Source: Chryseobacterium sp.
GTDB lineage: Bacteria > Bacteroidota > Bacteroidia > Flavobacteriales > Weeksellaceae
NCBI GenBank assembly: GCA_003248755.1
Contig: QFQW01000039.1
Location: forward strand, 1 to 30,810
DNA: 30,810 bases
Reading direction: 5' to 3'
The notes below the pieces were generated by a model, which was given only the letters and a program-made list of their open reading frames with translations, was not told the DNA's origin and ran no database searches. The position numbers and the translations under genes were made by a program. Shown in pieces: positions 17,119 to 26,048 of this stretch. Within the stretch, counting starts at the first letter, position 1. Every line of letters begins with the position of its first letter.

Positions 17119-17958
17119 ATGATAAAAATTACTGCAATAGAAACAGGAAAAGCAGTTTGTAAAACAGCTCAGGTAACCGGCAAAGAAGGGCGCTCGCCAA
17201 TAGGCAGAAAAATAGACATTTTCAGGGATAAGTTTTTTGTGAAACCATTGCCTATTCTGGCTTTTTTGATAGAACACCCCGAAGGAAATTTTCTAGTGGA
17301 CACAGGCGATACTGCTAAGAATTCCGTACCAGGTTATCTTCCTAAATGGAACCCGTTTTTCACAAAAATGGTATCTATAAAAGTAGCCCCTACAGAAGAA
17401 ATCGGCTTTAAGTTAAATCAATTAGGAATAAATCCTGCTACTGATATTGAAGCAGTAATCCTTACGCATTTTCATCACGACCACGCAGGTGGATTGGACC
17501 ATTTTCCACACAATAAGATTATAGGTAGCCGTGAAAACTATAAAGAAGCCAGAAGCTTTAAAGGAAAAGTGGCAGGTTATCTTCCGCAACGAATGCCCAC
17601 TTGGTTAAAGCCAGAATTAATAGACTTTACTCGCAATCCTGTTGGAGATTTTACAGCATCTTATCCTATTACGAAGGATGGAAGCATATTTTTAGTTCCT
17701 ACGCCGGGACATTGTACCGGACATTTATCCGTTGTTGTAAGAGATAAAGACATCACTTATTTTATTGCAGGTGATGCTTCGTATAACGAAGAAAACATCC
17801 GAGACGAAAAAACAGATGGCGTAACATTTAAACCTGATGTAGCATTGAAAACATTAAAGGCAATTAAAAATTTCGCTTTAAACGAGCCTACTATTTTACT
17901 TCCTTGCCACGACCCAAATAGTGTAAATAGATTATTAAACCGACAAATTTATAAATAA
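17119..17958 (+). CDS. MBL-fold hydrolase, AHL-lactonase-like
   Basis: A 279-aa metallo-beta-lactamase-fold enzyme when started at ATG 17119 (MIKITAIETG); the longer TTG-initiated frame from 17053 adds an unlikely leader. The metal site is complete: H117-x-H119-x-D121-H122 (THFHHDHAGG), the GHCTGH histidine, the Asp of IAGDASY, and a C-terminal CHDP histidine. The pattern is that of the AttM/AiiA-like lactonase branch, which can degrade acyl-homoserine lactones, but related enzymes act on other esters and lactones. It has no signal peptide, so it is probably cytoplasmic. It is a cargo gene next to a Crp/Fnr regulator. Confidence 0.85.
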   Translation: MIKITAIETGKAVCKTAQVTGKEGRSPIGRKIDIFRDKFFVKPLPILAFLIEHPEGNFLVDTGDTAKNSVPGYLPKWNPFFTKMVSIKVAPTEEIGFKLNQLGINPATDIEAVILTHFHHDHAGGLDHFPHNKIIGSRENYKEARSFKGKVAGYLPQRMPTWLKPELIDFTRNPVGDFTASYPITKDGSIFLVPTPGHCTGHLSVVVRDKDITYFIAGDASYNEENIRDEKTDGVTFKPDVALKTLKAIKNFALNEPTILLPCHDPNSVNRLLNRQIYK

Positions 17959-18153
17959 TGATTACTGAAAAGAGAATATACAACATAGAAAGGGGTTTTC
18001 ATTAGGTCGGTTGAGGTACAAAGTTGAACAGAAGCTTTCTATTAGACTTTGATTATAAATTTTAGCTTTTGTACTTAGATTTCATAACCAAATAATTAAG
18101 CCTCAAAATATTAATCATATTCTATATCTTAAGTTGGAATAGTTAAAATTAAG

Positions 18154-19062
18154 ATGTCACAAAAAATTCAAATAAAATCCTTCGTTCAATTTCCTGAAAA
18201 AACGACTATTTCAAAAGAACAGTTGGATAATGTTTTGTTTGATATTTTAGATGAAAATGCTAATGATAATATTGCTTATTGTAGAGCTTTAATAGATAAA
18301 TTAATTTCAATTCCTTATGCTCAGCTTCCCGATTTCTTTTCATATCATTCCAATTTAATTTCCGACCCGATAAAATGGTTGAATAAATTTGAAAAATTGA
18401 TTTCAGAGAATGAAGAAATGTTTCATACCACCAATAATGATGGTAGGATGATGAAGTGTTATACAATCATTGAAAGTAGGCGAAAAGAATTAGATATTTT
18501 GTGTAGTAGACACATCAAGACTAAGCCACCAATGCAGTACATCAATGCAGAGTGTGAAGAAAGATATTTTTGTTTCAGAGAAGTAAAAAATGCAGTAAAT
18601 GGTATGGAAAGCAATACCGATAAAATTATGTTTTTAACCAAAGAAAAATTTGATTTTGAACAAGCAAGCATAGATTTCATTAATCCTAAATTACCAGATT
18701 ATTCAGACCAATGCCAAAAAGAGATAGACCAGATACAGCACCTCATACGCTTAACCGATGAATTTTCTAAAGAACAAATGCAAAAGAACTCCAACGGACT
18801 TCCATTCAATAAACTCAAAATAAATTGTAATATCAACCAATTGGTAGATATATTTTATCAACTACACAGAGAATTATTTACCGACGGAAAACCTATAATT
18901 GATGGTAGTATTAATGATATTGTTGCAGTAATTGTAAATTGTTTTGTAGATAAAGACGGCAAAGAATTAAGTCCCGAAACCGTAAAAACAATGCTCACAC
19001 CATCCAAGACCGATAAACGCCCCAAACCCCACAAGCGAATAGACATTGATAAATTACTGTAA
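18154..19062 (+). CDS. Unknown mobile-element protein with RteC-like C-terminal module
   Basis: A 302-aa protein I cannot name. It is largely helical and charged, without a signal peptide or membrane segment. The last about 95 residues (KLKINCNINQLVDIFYQLHREL ... VNCFVDKDGKELSPETVKTML ... KRIDIDKLL) resemble a module seen at the C terminus of Bacteroidota mobile-element proteins including RteC-like regulators; this is an impression, not a confirmed match. It is followed by a strong terminator and then by the excisionase-like gene, so a regulatory role in the element is possible. Confidence 0.5.
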   Translation: MSQKIQIKSFVQFPEKTTISKEQLDNVLFDILDENANDNIAYCRALIDKLISIPYAQLPDFFSYHSNLISDPIKWLNKFEKLISENEEMFHTTNNDGRMMKCYTIIESRRKELDILCSRHIKTKPPMQYINAECEERYFCFREVKNAVNGMESNTDKIMFLTKEKFDFEQASIDFINPKLPDYSDQCQKEIDQIQHLIRLTDEFSKEQMQKNSNGLPFNKLKINCNINQLVDIFYQLHRELFTDGKPIIDGSINDIVAVIVNCFVDKDGKELSPETVKTMLTPSKTDKRPKPHKRIDIDKLL

Positions 19063-19070
19063 ATAAATCT

Positions 19071-19099
19071 TGTCCCGAAAGACCATTTCGGGACATTTT
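19071..19099 (+). terminator. Terminator after the 302-aa gene
   Basis: TGTCCCGAAA pairs perfectly with TTTCGGGACA over a GACCA loop, followed by a short T run. Confidence 0.8.
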
Positions 19100-19151
19100 G
19101 ACTTTCAGCCATTGCATTCCTTTGCTTCCATAATCATAAAATTATTGACAA

Positions 19152-19433
19152 ATGGAAGCAATTATCTTAAGCAAAGACCAATACGCAGAATTGGTAGCAA
19201 GGTTAGACGAAATCACAACACGTCTCAATGCCAAAAACGAACCTAAGAAAGACACTTTTTTAGACAACCAGGAGTTTCTTATCCTGATGAAAATCTCCAA
19301 ACGCACCGCTCAAACCTGGAGAGATGAAGGACGTATTTCTTTCTCCCAAGTCGGCAACAAAATTTACTACAAACTTTCAGATGTAGAAAAACTCTTGAAC
19401 GAGCATTACAACAAGTCTTTTTCAAAGAAATAA
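19152..19433 (+). CDS. HTH (excisionase-like) DNA-binding protein
   Basis: A 93-aa protein with an N-terminal helix (SKDQYAELVARLDEITTRLN) and a MerR/HTH_17-like domain (FLDNQEFLILMKISKRTAQTWRDEGRISFSQVGNKIYYKLSDVEKLLNEH). This layout is common in Bacteroidota integrative elements directly upstream of the replication protein, where such proteins serve as recombination directionality factors or regulators. I infer an excisionase or control role for the integrase at 15103. It lies 39 bases upstream of the primase-helicase. Confidence 0.8.
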   Translation: MEAIILSKDQYAELVARLDEITTRLNAKNEPKKDTFLDNQEFLILMKISKRTAQTWRDEGRISFSQVGNKIYYKLSDVEKLLNEHYNKSFSKK

Positions 19434-19472
19434 ATCTAACATCTAATGTCTAAAATCTAATAACTGAAAGTT

Positions 19473-21656
19473 ATGGTAGTAAGTATTTTTAAAAACTTCA
19501 ATGAGGTGGTGCAAAACCAAAAAATCATTGAGGTATTGGAAGACATCAAAACAGGTAAATACAAAAACGTGATTACCTATTTGAGAAAGTCGTTGGCAGA
19601 AAGCAAGATGGAAGCTTACGAAAGGGCAAAGAAATCTTTGCCCGCTTTCACACCTTCGGCGTGTTTCAAAGGCGGTAGAAAATTAGAATTTATCACGGCT
19701 TACACGCAAATGGTAGTGTTGGATATTGACAAAATTTCCAAAGAACAATTGACCAATGCTAAAGCATTGGCAAGCCAATCGCCTTATACATTCGCATCGT
19801 TCACAAGTCCATCGGGCAATGGTTTAAAGATTTTTGTAAAAGTAAATTCATCGCAGGAAAACCATAAAGATGCTTTCCTTGCTTTGCAAAAATACTATGA
19901 AGAACTATTGGCTTTGCCAATAGACAAATCCGGCAAAGACGTTACACGACTTTGTTTCGTGTCTTTTGACACGGATTTATTTCTGAATGAAAATGCAAGC
20001 ATTTTCCCTATTATTTCTACTGAAGATTTGCGACCATTCATTGAGCAAAATTCAGAAGCAATCGACGAGCCTACAACCATTGCAAGCAATGGTTTCCCTT
20101 TGGGAAATTCATTGGATAATTACCTGCCCATCTATGAACACTGCGTAAGATTTACCGAGAAAAAAGAAAGTTACATCAATGGCAATCGTAATAATTTTGT
20201 TCATTTATTAGCTTGCAATCTCAACCGAAAAGGCGTGCCATTGCCTGCGTCAATGGGCTTTATTTTGTCCGATTACAATTACGATGCGCAGGAAGTAATG
20301 ACCACCGTAAACAGTGCCTACAAAAATGTGGTAGAACACAACAAAAGCAACGCATCCATTTCGCCAAAAGGCGAAATTTCCGAGCCATCCAAGAGCGAAA
20401 AATCATCTAACGATGATTTGGAAGAGGAAGAAGAAAAACCCAGTTTTATTGACCGTTTGGAAAACTTTTTAAACTTCCGTTATAGCTTTCGCTATAACAT
20501 CGTTACCGGAAAATTAGAATATAAAGCAACCAAAGCTACACTTTGGAAACCCGTTACGGATTTCGTTGAGAACTCAATCCTGCGGGAGATTTTAAAAGCA
20601 AAAGTAAAATGCAATATCAATACGCTTCGCAATTTATTGCATTCCGATTATTGCCAGCAATACGACCCATTCAAAGATTATTTTGATGATTTAAAAACCA
20701 ATGAAGATGAAACCGACCACATCCTAAACCTTGCCAATACCATAACTACAACAAAGCCAGAATTGTGGCAAGTGTGTTTCAAAAAATGGTTTGTAGCAAT
20801 GGTAGCCTGCGTTACCAACGAAAAAGCCATCAACCAAACAGTAATCGTTTTCAGCGGAAAACAAGGCGTAGGAAAAACAACGTGGATAGAAAAACTCATT
20901 CCAAAACCATTGAAAGATTATATGTTTTCAGGAACCATCAATCCAAACAATAAAGACACTTTAATCCACTTGGCAGAATGTATGTTGATTAACTTGGATG
21001 AATTAGAAAATCTGAACCGTACCGAAATCGGTACGCTCAAAGAGCTTATTACAAAAACGCACATCCGAATGCGAAAAGCCTATGGTCATAATAATGAAAG
21101 CCTGCCACGCAGGGCTTCCTTTGCAGGCAGTGTAAACACTGCCCAATTCTTAAACGACACCACCGGCTCACGCCGTTTCCTCTGCTTTGAAGTAGAGCAT
21201 ATCGAATACACCCACAACATTGATATAAATTTGGCTTATGCACAGGCAAAGAAATTGTATAAAGAAGATTTTCGTTATTGGTTTAACCAGGAAGAAATCA
21301 AGGAAATCAACGCCAACAACGAGCAATACCAAATCCGAAGTCCTGAAGAAGAATTGTTGTTAACTTGGTTTGATTTAGCAGACAGAGAAACCGCAAACGC
21401 TTTCCTCAACACCTCACAAATAGGAGCCAAATTAGCAGATAAAGCAAAACTGAACATCACAGACGGTACGGTTATGAAGTTGGGCAAAGCCTTAAAGAAA
21501 CACGGCTATTTACGACTATCCAAAAAGAACGGTTATGTGTATGCCGTAAGGGAATTGACTTGGGACGAAGTAGAAAACAAAAACCGGGAAAAAGAACCAC
21601 CACCCGAACAACCAAAACCACCGGAGCAATCTAAATTCAGATTTGATAATTCTTAA
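19473..21656 (+). CDS. VirE_N / VapE-type primase-helicase
   Basis: A 727-aa replication protein. Residues about 40-190 match the VirE_N (BT4734-like) domain: VVLDIDKIS carries a DxD pair like that of primase-polymerase folds, then FTSPSGNGLKIFV and VTRLCFVSFD. A linker leads to a VapE-type (virulence-associated E) P-loop ATPase with Walker A GKQGVGKTT (462-470) and Walker B LINLDELEN (D509/E510), then a sensor region (FAGSVNTAQFLNDTTGSRRFLCFEVE). The family is expected to prime and unwind DNA for replication of plasmid-like, phage or satellite elements. A proline-rich tail ends the protein. A terminator starts at its stop codon. Confidence 0.88.
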   Translation: MVVSIFKNFNEVVQNQKIIEVLEDIKTGKYKNVITYLRKSLAESKMEAYERAKKSLPAFTPSACFKGGRKLEFITAYTQMVVLDIDKISKEQLTNAKALASQSPYTFASFTSPSGNGLKIFVKVNSSQENHKDAFLALQKYYEELLALPIDKSGKDVTRLCFVSFDTDLFLNENASIFPIISTEDLRPFIEQNSEAIDEPTTIASNGFPLGNSLDNYLPIYEHCVRFTEKKESYINGNRNNFVHLLACNLNRKGVPLPASMGFILSDYNYDAQEVMTTVNSAYKNVVEHNKSNASISPKGEISEPSKSEKSSNDDLEEEEEKPSFIDRLENFLNFRYSFRYNIVTGKLEYKATKATLWKPVTDFVENSILREILKAKVKCNINTLRNLLHSDYCQQYDPFKDYFDDLKTNEDETDHILNLANTITTTKPELWQVCFKKWFVAMVACVTNEKAINQTVIVFSGKQGVGKTTWIEKLIPKPLKDYMFSGTINPNNKDTLIHLAECMLINLDELENLNRTEIGTLKELITKTHIRMRKAYGHNNESLPRRASFAGSVNTAQFLNDTTGSRRFLCFEVEHIEYTHNIDINLAYAQAKKLYKEDFRYWFNQEEIKEINANNEQYQIRSPEEELLLTWFDLADRETANAFLNTSQIGAKLADKAKLNITDGTVMKLGKALKKHGYLRLSKKNGYVYAVRELTWDEVENKNREKEPPPEQPKPPEQSKFRFDNS

Positions 21657-21678
21657 AGGTGCATTCTGCACCTTTTTT
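21656..21678 (+). terminator. Terminator of the primase-helicase gene
   Basis: AAGGTGCA and TGCACCTT pair over a TTC loop and are followed by a T run to 21678. The core GGTGCATTCTGCACC recurs at 25783 as the first part of the second hairpin array. Confidence 0.85.
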
Positions 21679-21892
21679 CATTTGTTAGCGTGGATAAGTA
21701 GGATAAGCATTTTTGAACAGAAACATTTTTCAATTTTTAGCTTCGCTAAAAAACGAGCCAAAACAAATCTTTTAAATGCAAACGAAAACCTACGGTTTAC
21801 CGTTTTGCATTCTTTTAATCGGATAAATCCGATTTTTATTTCTACGAAATAAAAAATAATCTTTTTGGCAGAATGTACTTATCCTACTTATC
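21656..21892. repeat. Hairpin array, copy A (left of the restriction-modification cassette)
   Basis: After the terminator hairpin, GATAAGTAGGATAAG (21693-21707) is complementary to CTTATCCTACTTATC (21878-21892), making a 15-bp closing stem. Inside are four hairpins: TTTTTAGC/GCTAAAAA with TTC loop (21734-21752); a two-part stem AATGCAAACG/CGTTTTGCATT with inner AAACC/GGTTT (21775-21811); AATCGGAT/ATCCGATT with AA loop (21817-21834); TTTTTATTTC/GAAATAAAAA with TAC loop (21833-21855). The same design recurs at 25783-26011. No gene is present. Confidence 0.85.
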
Positions 21893-21918
21893 TTCCTATT
21901 TTATGTTACATTTTAAAT

Positions 21919-21943
21919 GCCGTTTAAACGCTGTTTAAATGGC
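21919..21943. promoter_or_regulatory. Palindrome upstream of the methyltransferase gene
   Basis: GCCGTTTAAAC and GTTTAAATGGC form an 11-bp inverted repeat (one mismatch) around GCT, each half containing a TTTAAA core. It lies 77 bases before the methyltransferase ATG, where an operator controlling the restriction-modification genes would be expected. It is absent at the equivalent place after copy B. The rest of 21893-22019 shows no gene; TAACTTTA near 21964 is a weak -7 box. Confidence 0.45.
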
Positions 21944-22019
21944 TGTTTTATGAAAATTTTTCTATAACTTTACCCTCGATAATTTCCGCCTTTATTGCGT
22001 TATACAAACAATATAATCA

Positions 22020-25000
22020 ATGACTTATGTAGATTTCTTTTCTAATTTAGGTTTTGACTTCAATACTGATTTGAAGGCAAAGGCTATTGATATTGAGAAA
22101 GAAGCTACTTTATACAAAAAACTTGAGAATTCAGTTTTTTACTATAAAAGTCCTAACAATACCAATACTTCCTTTTATCTAATTACTTCTTCTTTAGAAA
22201 CCACCGAACTTGAGCATTTTAGAAAGTACGTTTGGAATAAGAATGATGCTGATATAATTTTCTATTTTCCCAATGAGGCGGAAGAGGTAGTAATGTACTA
22301 CGCAAAATACTCGCCTAAGTTTTCAAATAAGGAAAGTGTTTTAGAGGTTTTTTCAACTACAGAAAAGGATTTAGACACCATAGATAAAATTAAACATTGG
22401 CAGTTTGATAGTGGTGTGTTTTGGTTAAATTATCGTTCGTTTATTAATAAAACAAAGTACAAAGGGATTGACAAAGAATTAGTTGCTACATTAAAAGCCT
22501 TAAAGGAGCAGTTAAATCAGTTATTATTACAATCCATCTCTGATGACAATACTCGTAACGAAGTAGTACAGGCTTTAATTGATAGAACACTTTACATTAA
22601 GTATTTAGAGGATAACCATATTATCAACTCCTATTTTTTTGGTCACTATTTTAATGATGCCACGCTCAACTATGAGAAATTATTAGAAAATAATGCTAAA
22701 AAAGACATCAATGAATTGTATAGTATCATACACGAGATATTCAACAATTCACTTTTTGATACTCCAAAAATTGACGAAAAGTATTTAACAAGCGAGGTTT
22801 GCAGTATTATAGCAAAGTCTTTTAACCACAATGTAAGTACAGGGCAATTAAGGCTATTTGATTTTAGGTTTGACGTTTTACCTGTTGAATTTATAAGTTA
22901 CATTTATGAGGTCTTTTTGTCTGAAAAGCAGAAAGAAAATGGCATATATTATACCCCTAAAAAATTAGCTCAGCTAATTGTTGATGATGTAATAAAAGAA
23001 GATAAAATAGGTTCAATTTTGGACCCTTCAAGTGGGTCGGGAATGTTCTTGATTACAGGATATCAAAGGCTTTTAGAAATTGCCCAAAAGCAGAAGTTAG
23101 AGCCACAAGACAGTATCGGAAAGATAAAATACCGGACACAGCTTTTGTCTGAAAATATATTTGGAATAGAAAAAGAATTAACCGCTCAACGATTTACGTT
23201 GTTCTCTCTTTCTTTACAGATTTTTATCGGGATTAATCCGGAAGAAATAAAAGAGTTTATTGCTAAAGAACTAAAGGATAATAAGAAAATTAACCTATTT
23301 TCGGAATACTCGTTTTTTCATAATATCAAACACGCAAACACCCTTAATTCTTCAGAAAAACCTTTTGAAGAGATGGTATTTTCATACATAGTTGGTAATC
23401 CGCCATTCTTTGAAATTCCAAATACTTCTGAATTCCAAAATGAAATATCATTTTTAAATTCTTACCAAGTTTCTTTGCCAGATGGCAATAAAACTCTTGC
23501 GAAAAATATTGTAAGTGATGCGCAAATTTCACAATGCTTCTTTTTAAAAATTAAAGATTGGAGCAATCAAGATACAAGATTTGGCTTCGTTTCAAACAGC
23601 TCTAATTTTTACTATTCTGAACCGTTCCAAAATTATTTTTATGCTAATTATGGAATTGAAAAGGTTTATGAGCTTTCAAGAGTTAAAAAGATTTTATTTG
23701 AAAAAGCAAAAGAAAGTGTCATAGCAGTAATTTTCACAAATAGTAATCGAGATGAAATTATTGATTATTATCCTGTAGATTTAGGTCTGTTTTCCGAAAA
23801 ACCTTTTGAATTATTGATAATCCAAGAGGATAAAATAATTGAAATAAACCAAAAAGAATTAGTTGACAATAATGTTAGATTAAGAGATTATTTAGTAGGA
23901 AATCAATTTGATTTGGAACTAATAAACTCAGTCGATGAAAGCAGTACGGCTATTGTTAATTACATCAAAAAGCGTGATAACAAGACACTATTTATTCATA
24001 CTGGTTTGCAGTTAGCAGGTGTAGATGTAATTATTAAAGAATTTGGGATAACAAGAGAAGCATACAATTCAAATAAAAAGCAATATCTTGAAAATTATAG
24101 TAACAAGTATAGTCAACCTGTAAAAAGCGAAGATTTTCCGATACCTCTTATAACTTCTAAAAACATTGATAGTTTTGTTATAGAAGGGATTAATTGTTAC
24201 GCTAATGATATTTCAAACTTTAGACGTAAAGGATATAATGAAGATATTTATGAGGGCGACCGAATTTTATGGGGCAGAATTGGTCAAAATTTGAAAGCAG
24301 TCTATACGAATGAAAAAATATATTTCAATTTTGATGTTCACGTTATTAAGTTAACCAACCCAGACCTTTATTATTTATTTACGGCGATACTAAACTCAAG
24401 TGTTGCAAACTATTATATAAATCTTGTTCTAAGAAAGAGAATATTTGACTTTCATTCAAAAATCGATAAATCTGATTTTTGCAACATACCTATTCCAAAG
24501 GTACTAAATGAAGAAAAAGCTTCTCAAATATCAGCTATCAGCCAACAATTGTTAAATGGCACTTATCAGAATGCTGAAAAAGAGCAAGAATTGAATGAAT
24601 TGATATACGATTTGTATGAGCTATCTTATTGGGACAAACAAAGAGTTAGAGATTATTTTCTTCCAAAATCAAGGATTGGAAGAAAGAGAAATGCTTTAGC
24701 CGGATATAAGAATACTTTAAAGGAAATAGTAGGATTTTATTTTGAAAGCCCAATAGTCATTGAAGAAACCACTACAGATTTCAATTTAATTGTTGTAAAA
24801 ATATCTTTTAATAATAACTCAAACAGTCCTATTGCTACTAAAGCAAAAAAATATTTGCTTAATGAAATCTTCGAACAAAACCCTAATGCAAACTTTTTAG
24901 CAAATCAAGAAAAGATTTTCGGAAAAGACTGTGTATTCATTATTAAAGAAGATATAAATAAAAACTGGACGGAAACCAAAGCCTTTGAAGATGGGCAGGA

Positions 25001-25049
25001 TATTTTAAAACGCTTAATACCTAATGTGAATGGAGAGGGAGTACATTAG
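22020..25049 (+). CDS. N6-adenine DNA methyltransferase with target-recognition domain
   Basis: A 1009-aa class-gamma-like N6-adenine methyltransferase. The N-terminal about 290 residues are a helical extension; motif I (LDPSSGSGMF) lies at about 334-343 and the catalytic NPPF motif at 460-463. The C-terminal half, with DFPIPLITSKNI, DRILWGRIGQNLKAVYTN and SDFCNIPIPKV, resembles the TaqI-C / BREX-PglX / type IIG style specificity region. It should modify one strand's adenine in a target site that cannot be predicted. It overlaps the next gene by 20 bases, so the two form a unit, most likely a restriction-modification system. It contains no obvious nuclease domain of its own. Confidence 0.85.
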   Translation: MTYVDFFSNLGFDFNTDLKAKAIDIEKEATLYKKLENSVFYYKSPNNTNTSFYLITSSLETTELEHFRKYVWNKNDADIIFYFPNEAEEVVMYYAKYSPKFSNKESVLEVFSTTEKDLDTIDKIKHWQFDSGVFWLNYRSFINKTKYKGIDKELVATLKALKEQLNQLLLQSISDDNTRNEVVQALIDRTLYIKYLEDNHIINSYFFGHYFNDATLNYEKLLENNAKKDINELYSIIHEIFNNSLFDTPKIDEKYLTSEVCSIIAKSFNHNVSTGQLRLFDFRFDVLPVEFISYIYEVFLSEKQKENGIYYTPKKLAQLIVDDVIKEDKIGSILDPSSGSGMFLITGYQRLLEIAQKQKLEPQDSIGKIKYRTQLLSENIFGIEKELTAQRFTLFSLSLQIFIGINPEEIKEFIAKELKDNKKINLFSEYSFFHNIKHANTLNSSEKPFEEMVFSYIVGNPPFFEIPNTSEFQNEISFLNSYQVSLPDGNKTLAKNIVSDAQISQCFFLKIKDWSNQDTRFGFVSNSSNFYYSEPFQNYFYANYGIEKVYELSRVKKILFEKAKESVIAVIFTNSNRDEIIDYYPVDLGLFSEKPFELLIIQEDKIIEINQKELVDNNVRLRDYLVGNQFDLELINSVDESSTAIVNYIKKRDNKTLFIHTGLQLAGVDVIIKEFGITREAYNSNKKQYLENYSNKYSQPVKSEDFPIPLITSKNIDSFVIEGINCYANDISNFRRKGYNEDIYEGDRILWGRIGQNLKAVYTNEKIYFNFDVHVIKLTNPDLYYLFTAILNSSVANYYINLVLRKRIFDFHSKIDKSDFCNIPIPKVLNEEKASQISAISQQLLNGTYQNAEKEQELNELIYDLYELSYWDKQRVRDYFLPKSRIGRKRNALAGYKNTLKEIVGFYFESPIVIEETTTDFNLIVVKISFNNNSNSPIATKAKKYLLNEIFEQNPNANFLANQEKIFGKDCVFIIKEDINKNWTETKAFEDGQDILKRLIPNVNGEGVH

Positions 25050-25749
25050 GATTAAGAAACCAGCGCCATTACCATTCGATACTCGTCAGCTTAAATCATT
25101 AGATGATGAGTTTTGGAAAAAATGGGTATTTTATTATTTGCTTGACTTCTATAAGAACTACGATAGTGTAGAGTTAAAATCCAAAATTGAAGAAGAAAAG
25201 AAAAAGCAATATCCAAGAACCGAAAGGGAAATTGCAAAATTTGTACGTCTAAAACTGAAAGCAAACAGGGAATTTGGATTTAACTTTTCTGTTAAAGGAG
25301 AAGAAACCAATGATGAGGATGTAGAAGGTAATTATGATATTACCATTCATAATACATACTGGAAAAACCAAGACTTTTATTTTGAATGCAAAAACTTAGA
25401 TGGTAGTAAAGATTTAACAGATAAGTATGTTTGTTACAATACCTATAAGAAAGATGCTAAAAATGAAAACATTTTTGATGGTGGGGTTTTACGTTATTTT
25501 AATGGAAAGTATGCCCAAAATCTAACCTTTGGCGGAATGATTGGCTTTATAATAGATGGCGACAGCAACAACATAAAAACAGCAATTCTGAAAAAATTAA
25601 GTGATAAATTTCTGATTTCTCCCGAGGGCGATTTAATTAGTACAAAGGATAATTCAATAGAAGAAAACTCATTTACTTTTGACAGCCTACACTCACGTCT
25701 GAATACAGAATTTACAATACACCATATACTTTTTGACTTCGCAAAATAA
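25030..25749 (+). CDS. Putative restriction endonuclease (PD-(D/E)XK type)
   Basis: A 239-aa protein translated from an ATG inside the methyltransferase gene (20-base overlap, different frame), indicating translational coupling. Residues 100-121 contain NYDITIH then, 16 residues after D103, FECK (E119, K121): a plausible PD-(D/E)XK nuclease core. The upstream charged helix and downstream KLSDKFLISPEGD are unremarkable. Partnered with a target-recognising methyltransferase, it is most likely the cognate restriction enzyme. I do not recognise a named family. The gene ends at a small hairpin (25754-25770). Confidence 0.6.
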   Translation: MEREYIRIKKPAPLPFDTRQLKSLDDEFWKKWVFYYLLDFYKNYDSVELKSKIEEEKKKQYPRTEREIAKFVRLKLKANREFGFNFSVKGEETNDEDVEGNYDITIHNTYWKNQDFYFECKNLDGSKDLTDKYVCYNTYKKDAKNENIFDGGVLRYFNGKYAQNLTFGGMIGFIIDGDSNNIKTAILKKLSDKFLISPEGDLISTKDNSIEENSFTFDSLHSRLNTEFTIHHILFDFAK

Positions 25750-25753
25750 AATA

Positions 25754-25780
25754 AACTTCATTCTGAAGTTATAATTTTAT
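25754..25780 (+). terminator. Weak terminator after the restriction-modification cassette
   Basis: AACTTCA and TGAAGTT pair over a TTC loop, five bases after the stop codon, followed by the AT-rich but interrupted tract ATAATTTTATT. Confidence 0.5.
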
Positions 25781-25782
25781 TC

Positions 25783-26011
25783 GGTGCATTCTGCACCTCA
25801 TTACTTTACTTTAAGAGGATAAGTAAGATAACCTTTTTTGACCAAAAAGATTTTTTATTTTTTATCTCCGATAAAAAACAAGCCACTTTGCACCTTTTCG
25901 GTGCAAACCGAAACCAGCACTTCGTTGCTTTGCTTTCAATCATCCCGATAAATCCGTTTTTGTATTTCGTAGGAATACAAAAAATATGTTTTGCGGAAAG
26001 TTACTTATCCT
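25783..26011. repeat. Hairpin array, copy B (right of the restriction-modification cassette)
   Basis: It starts with the same GGTGCA-TTC-TGCACC hairpin as copy A. AGGATAAGTAA (25816-25826) and TTACTTATCCT (26001-26011) form the closing stem. Inside: TTTTTTATC/GATAAAAAA with TCC loop (25858-25878), TTTGCACC/GGTGCAAA (25887-25907), the shared string GATAAATCCG, and TTTTTGTATTTC/GGAATACAAAAA with GTA loop (25957-25983). Sequence has drifted from copy A but pairing is preserved. Confidence 0.85.
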
Positions 26012-26048
26012 ACTTACTTTTTTAATACAGTGCAAAATAGAGCAAGTA

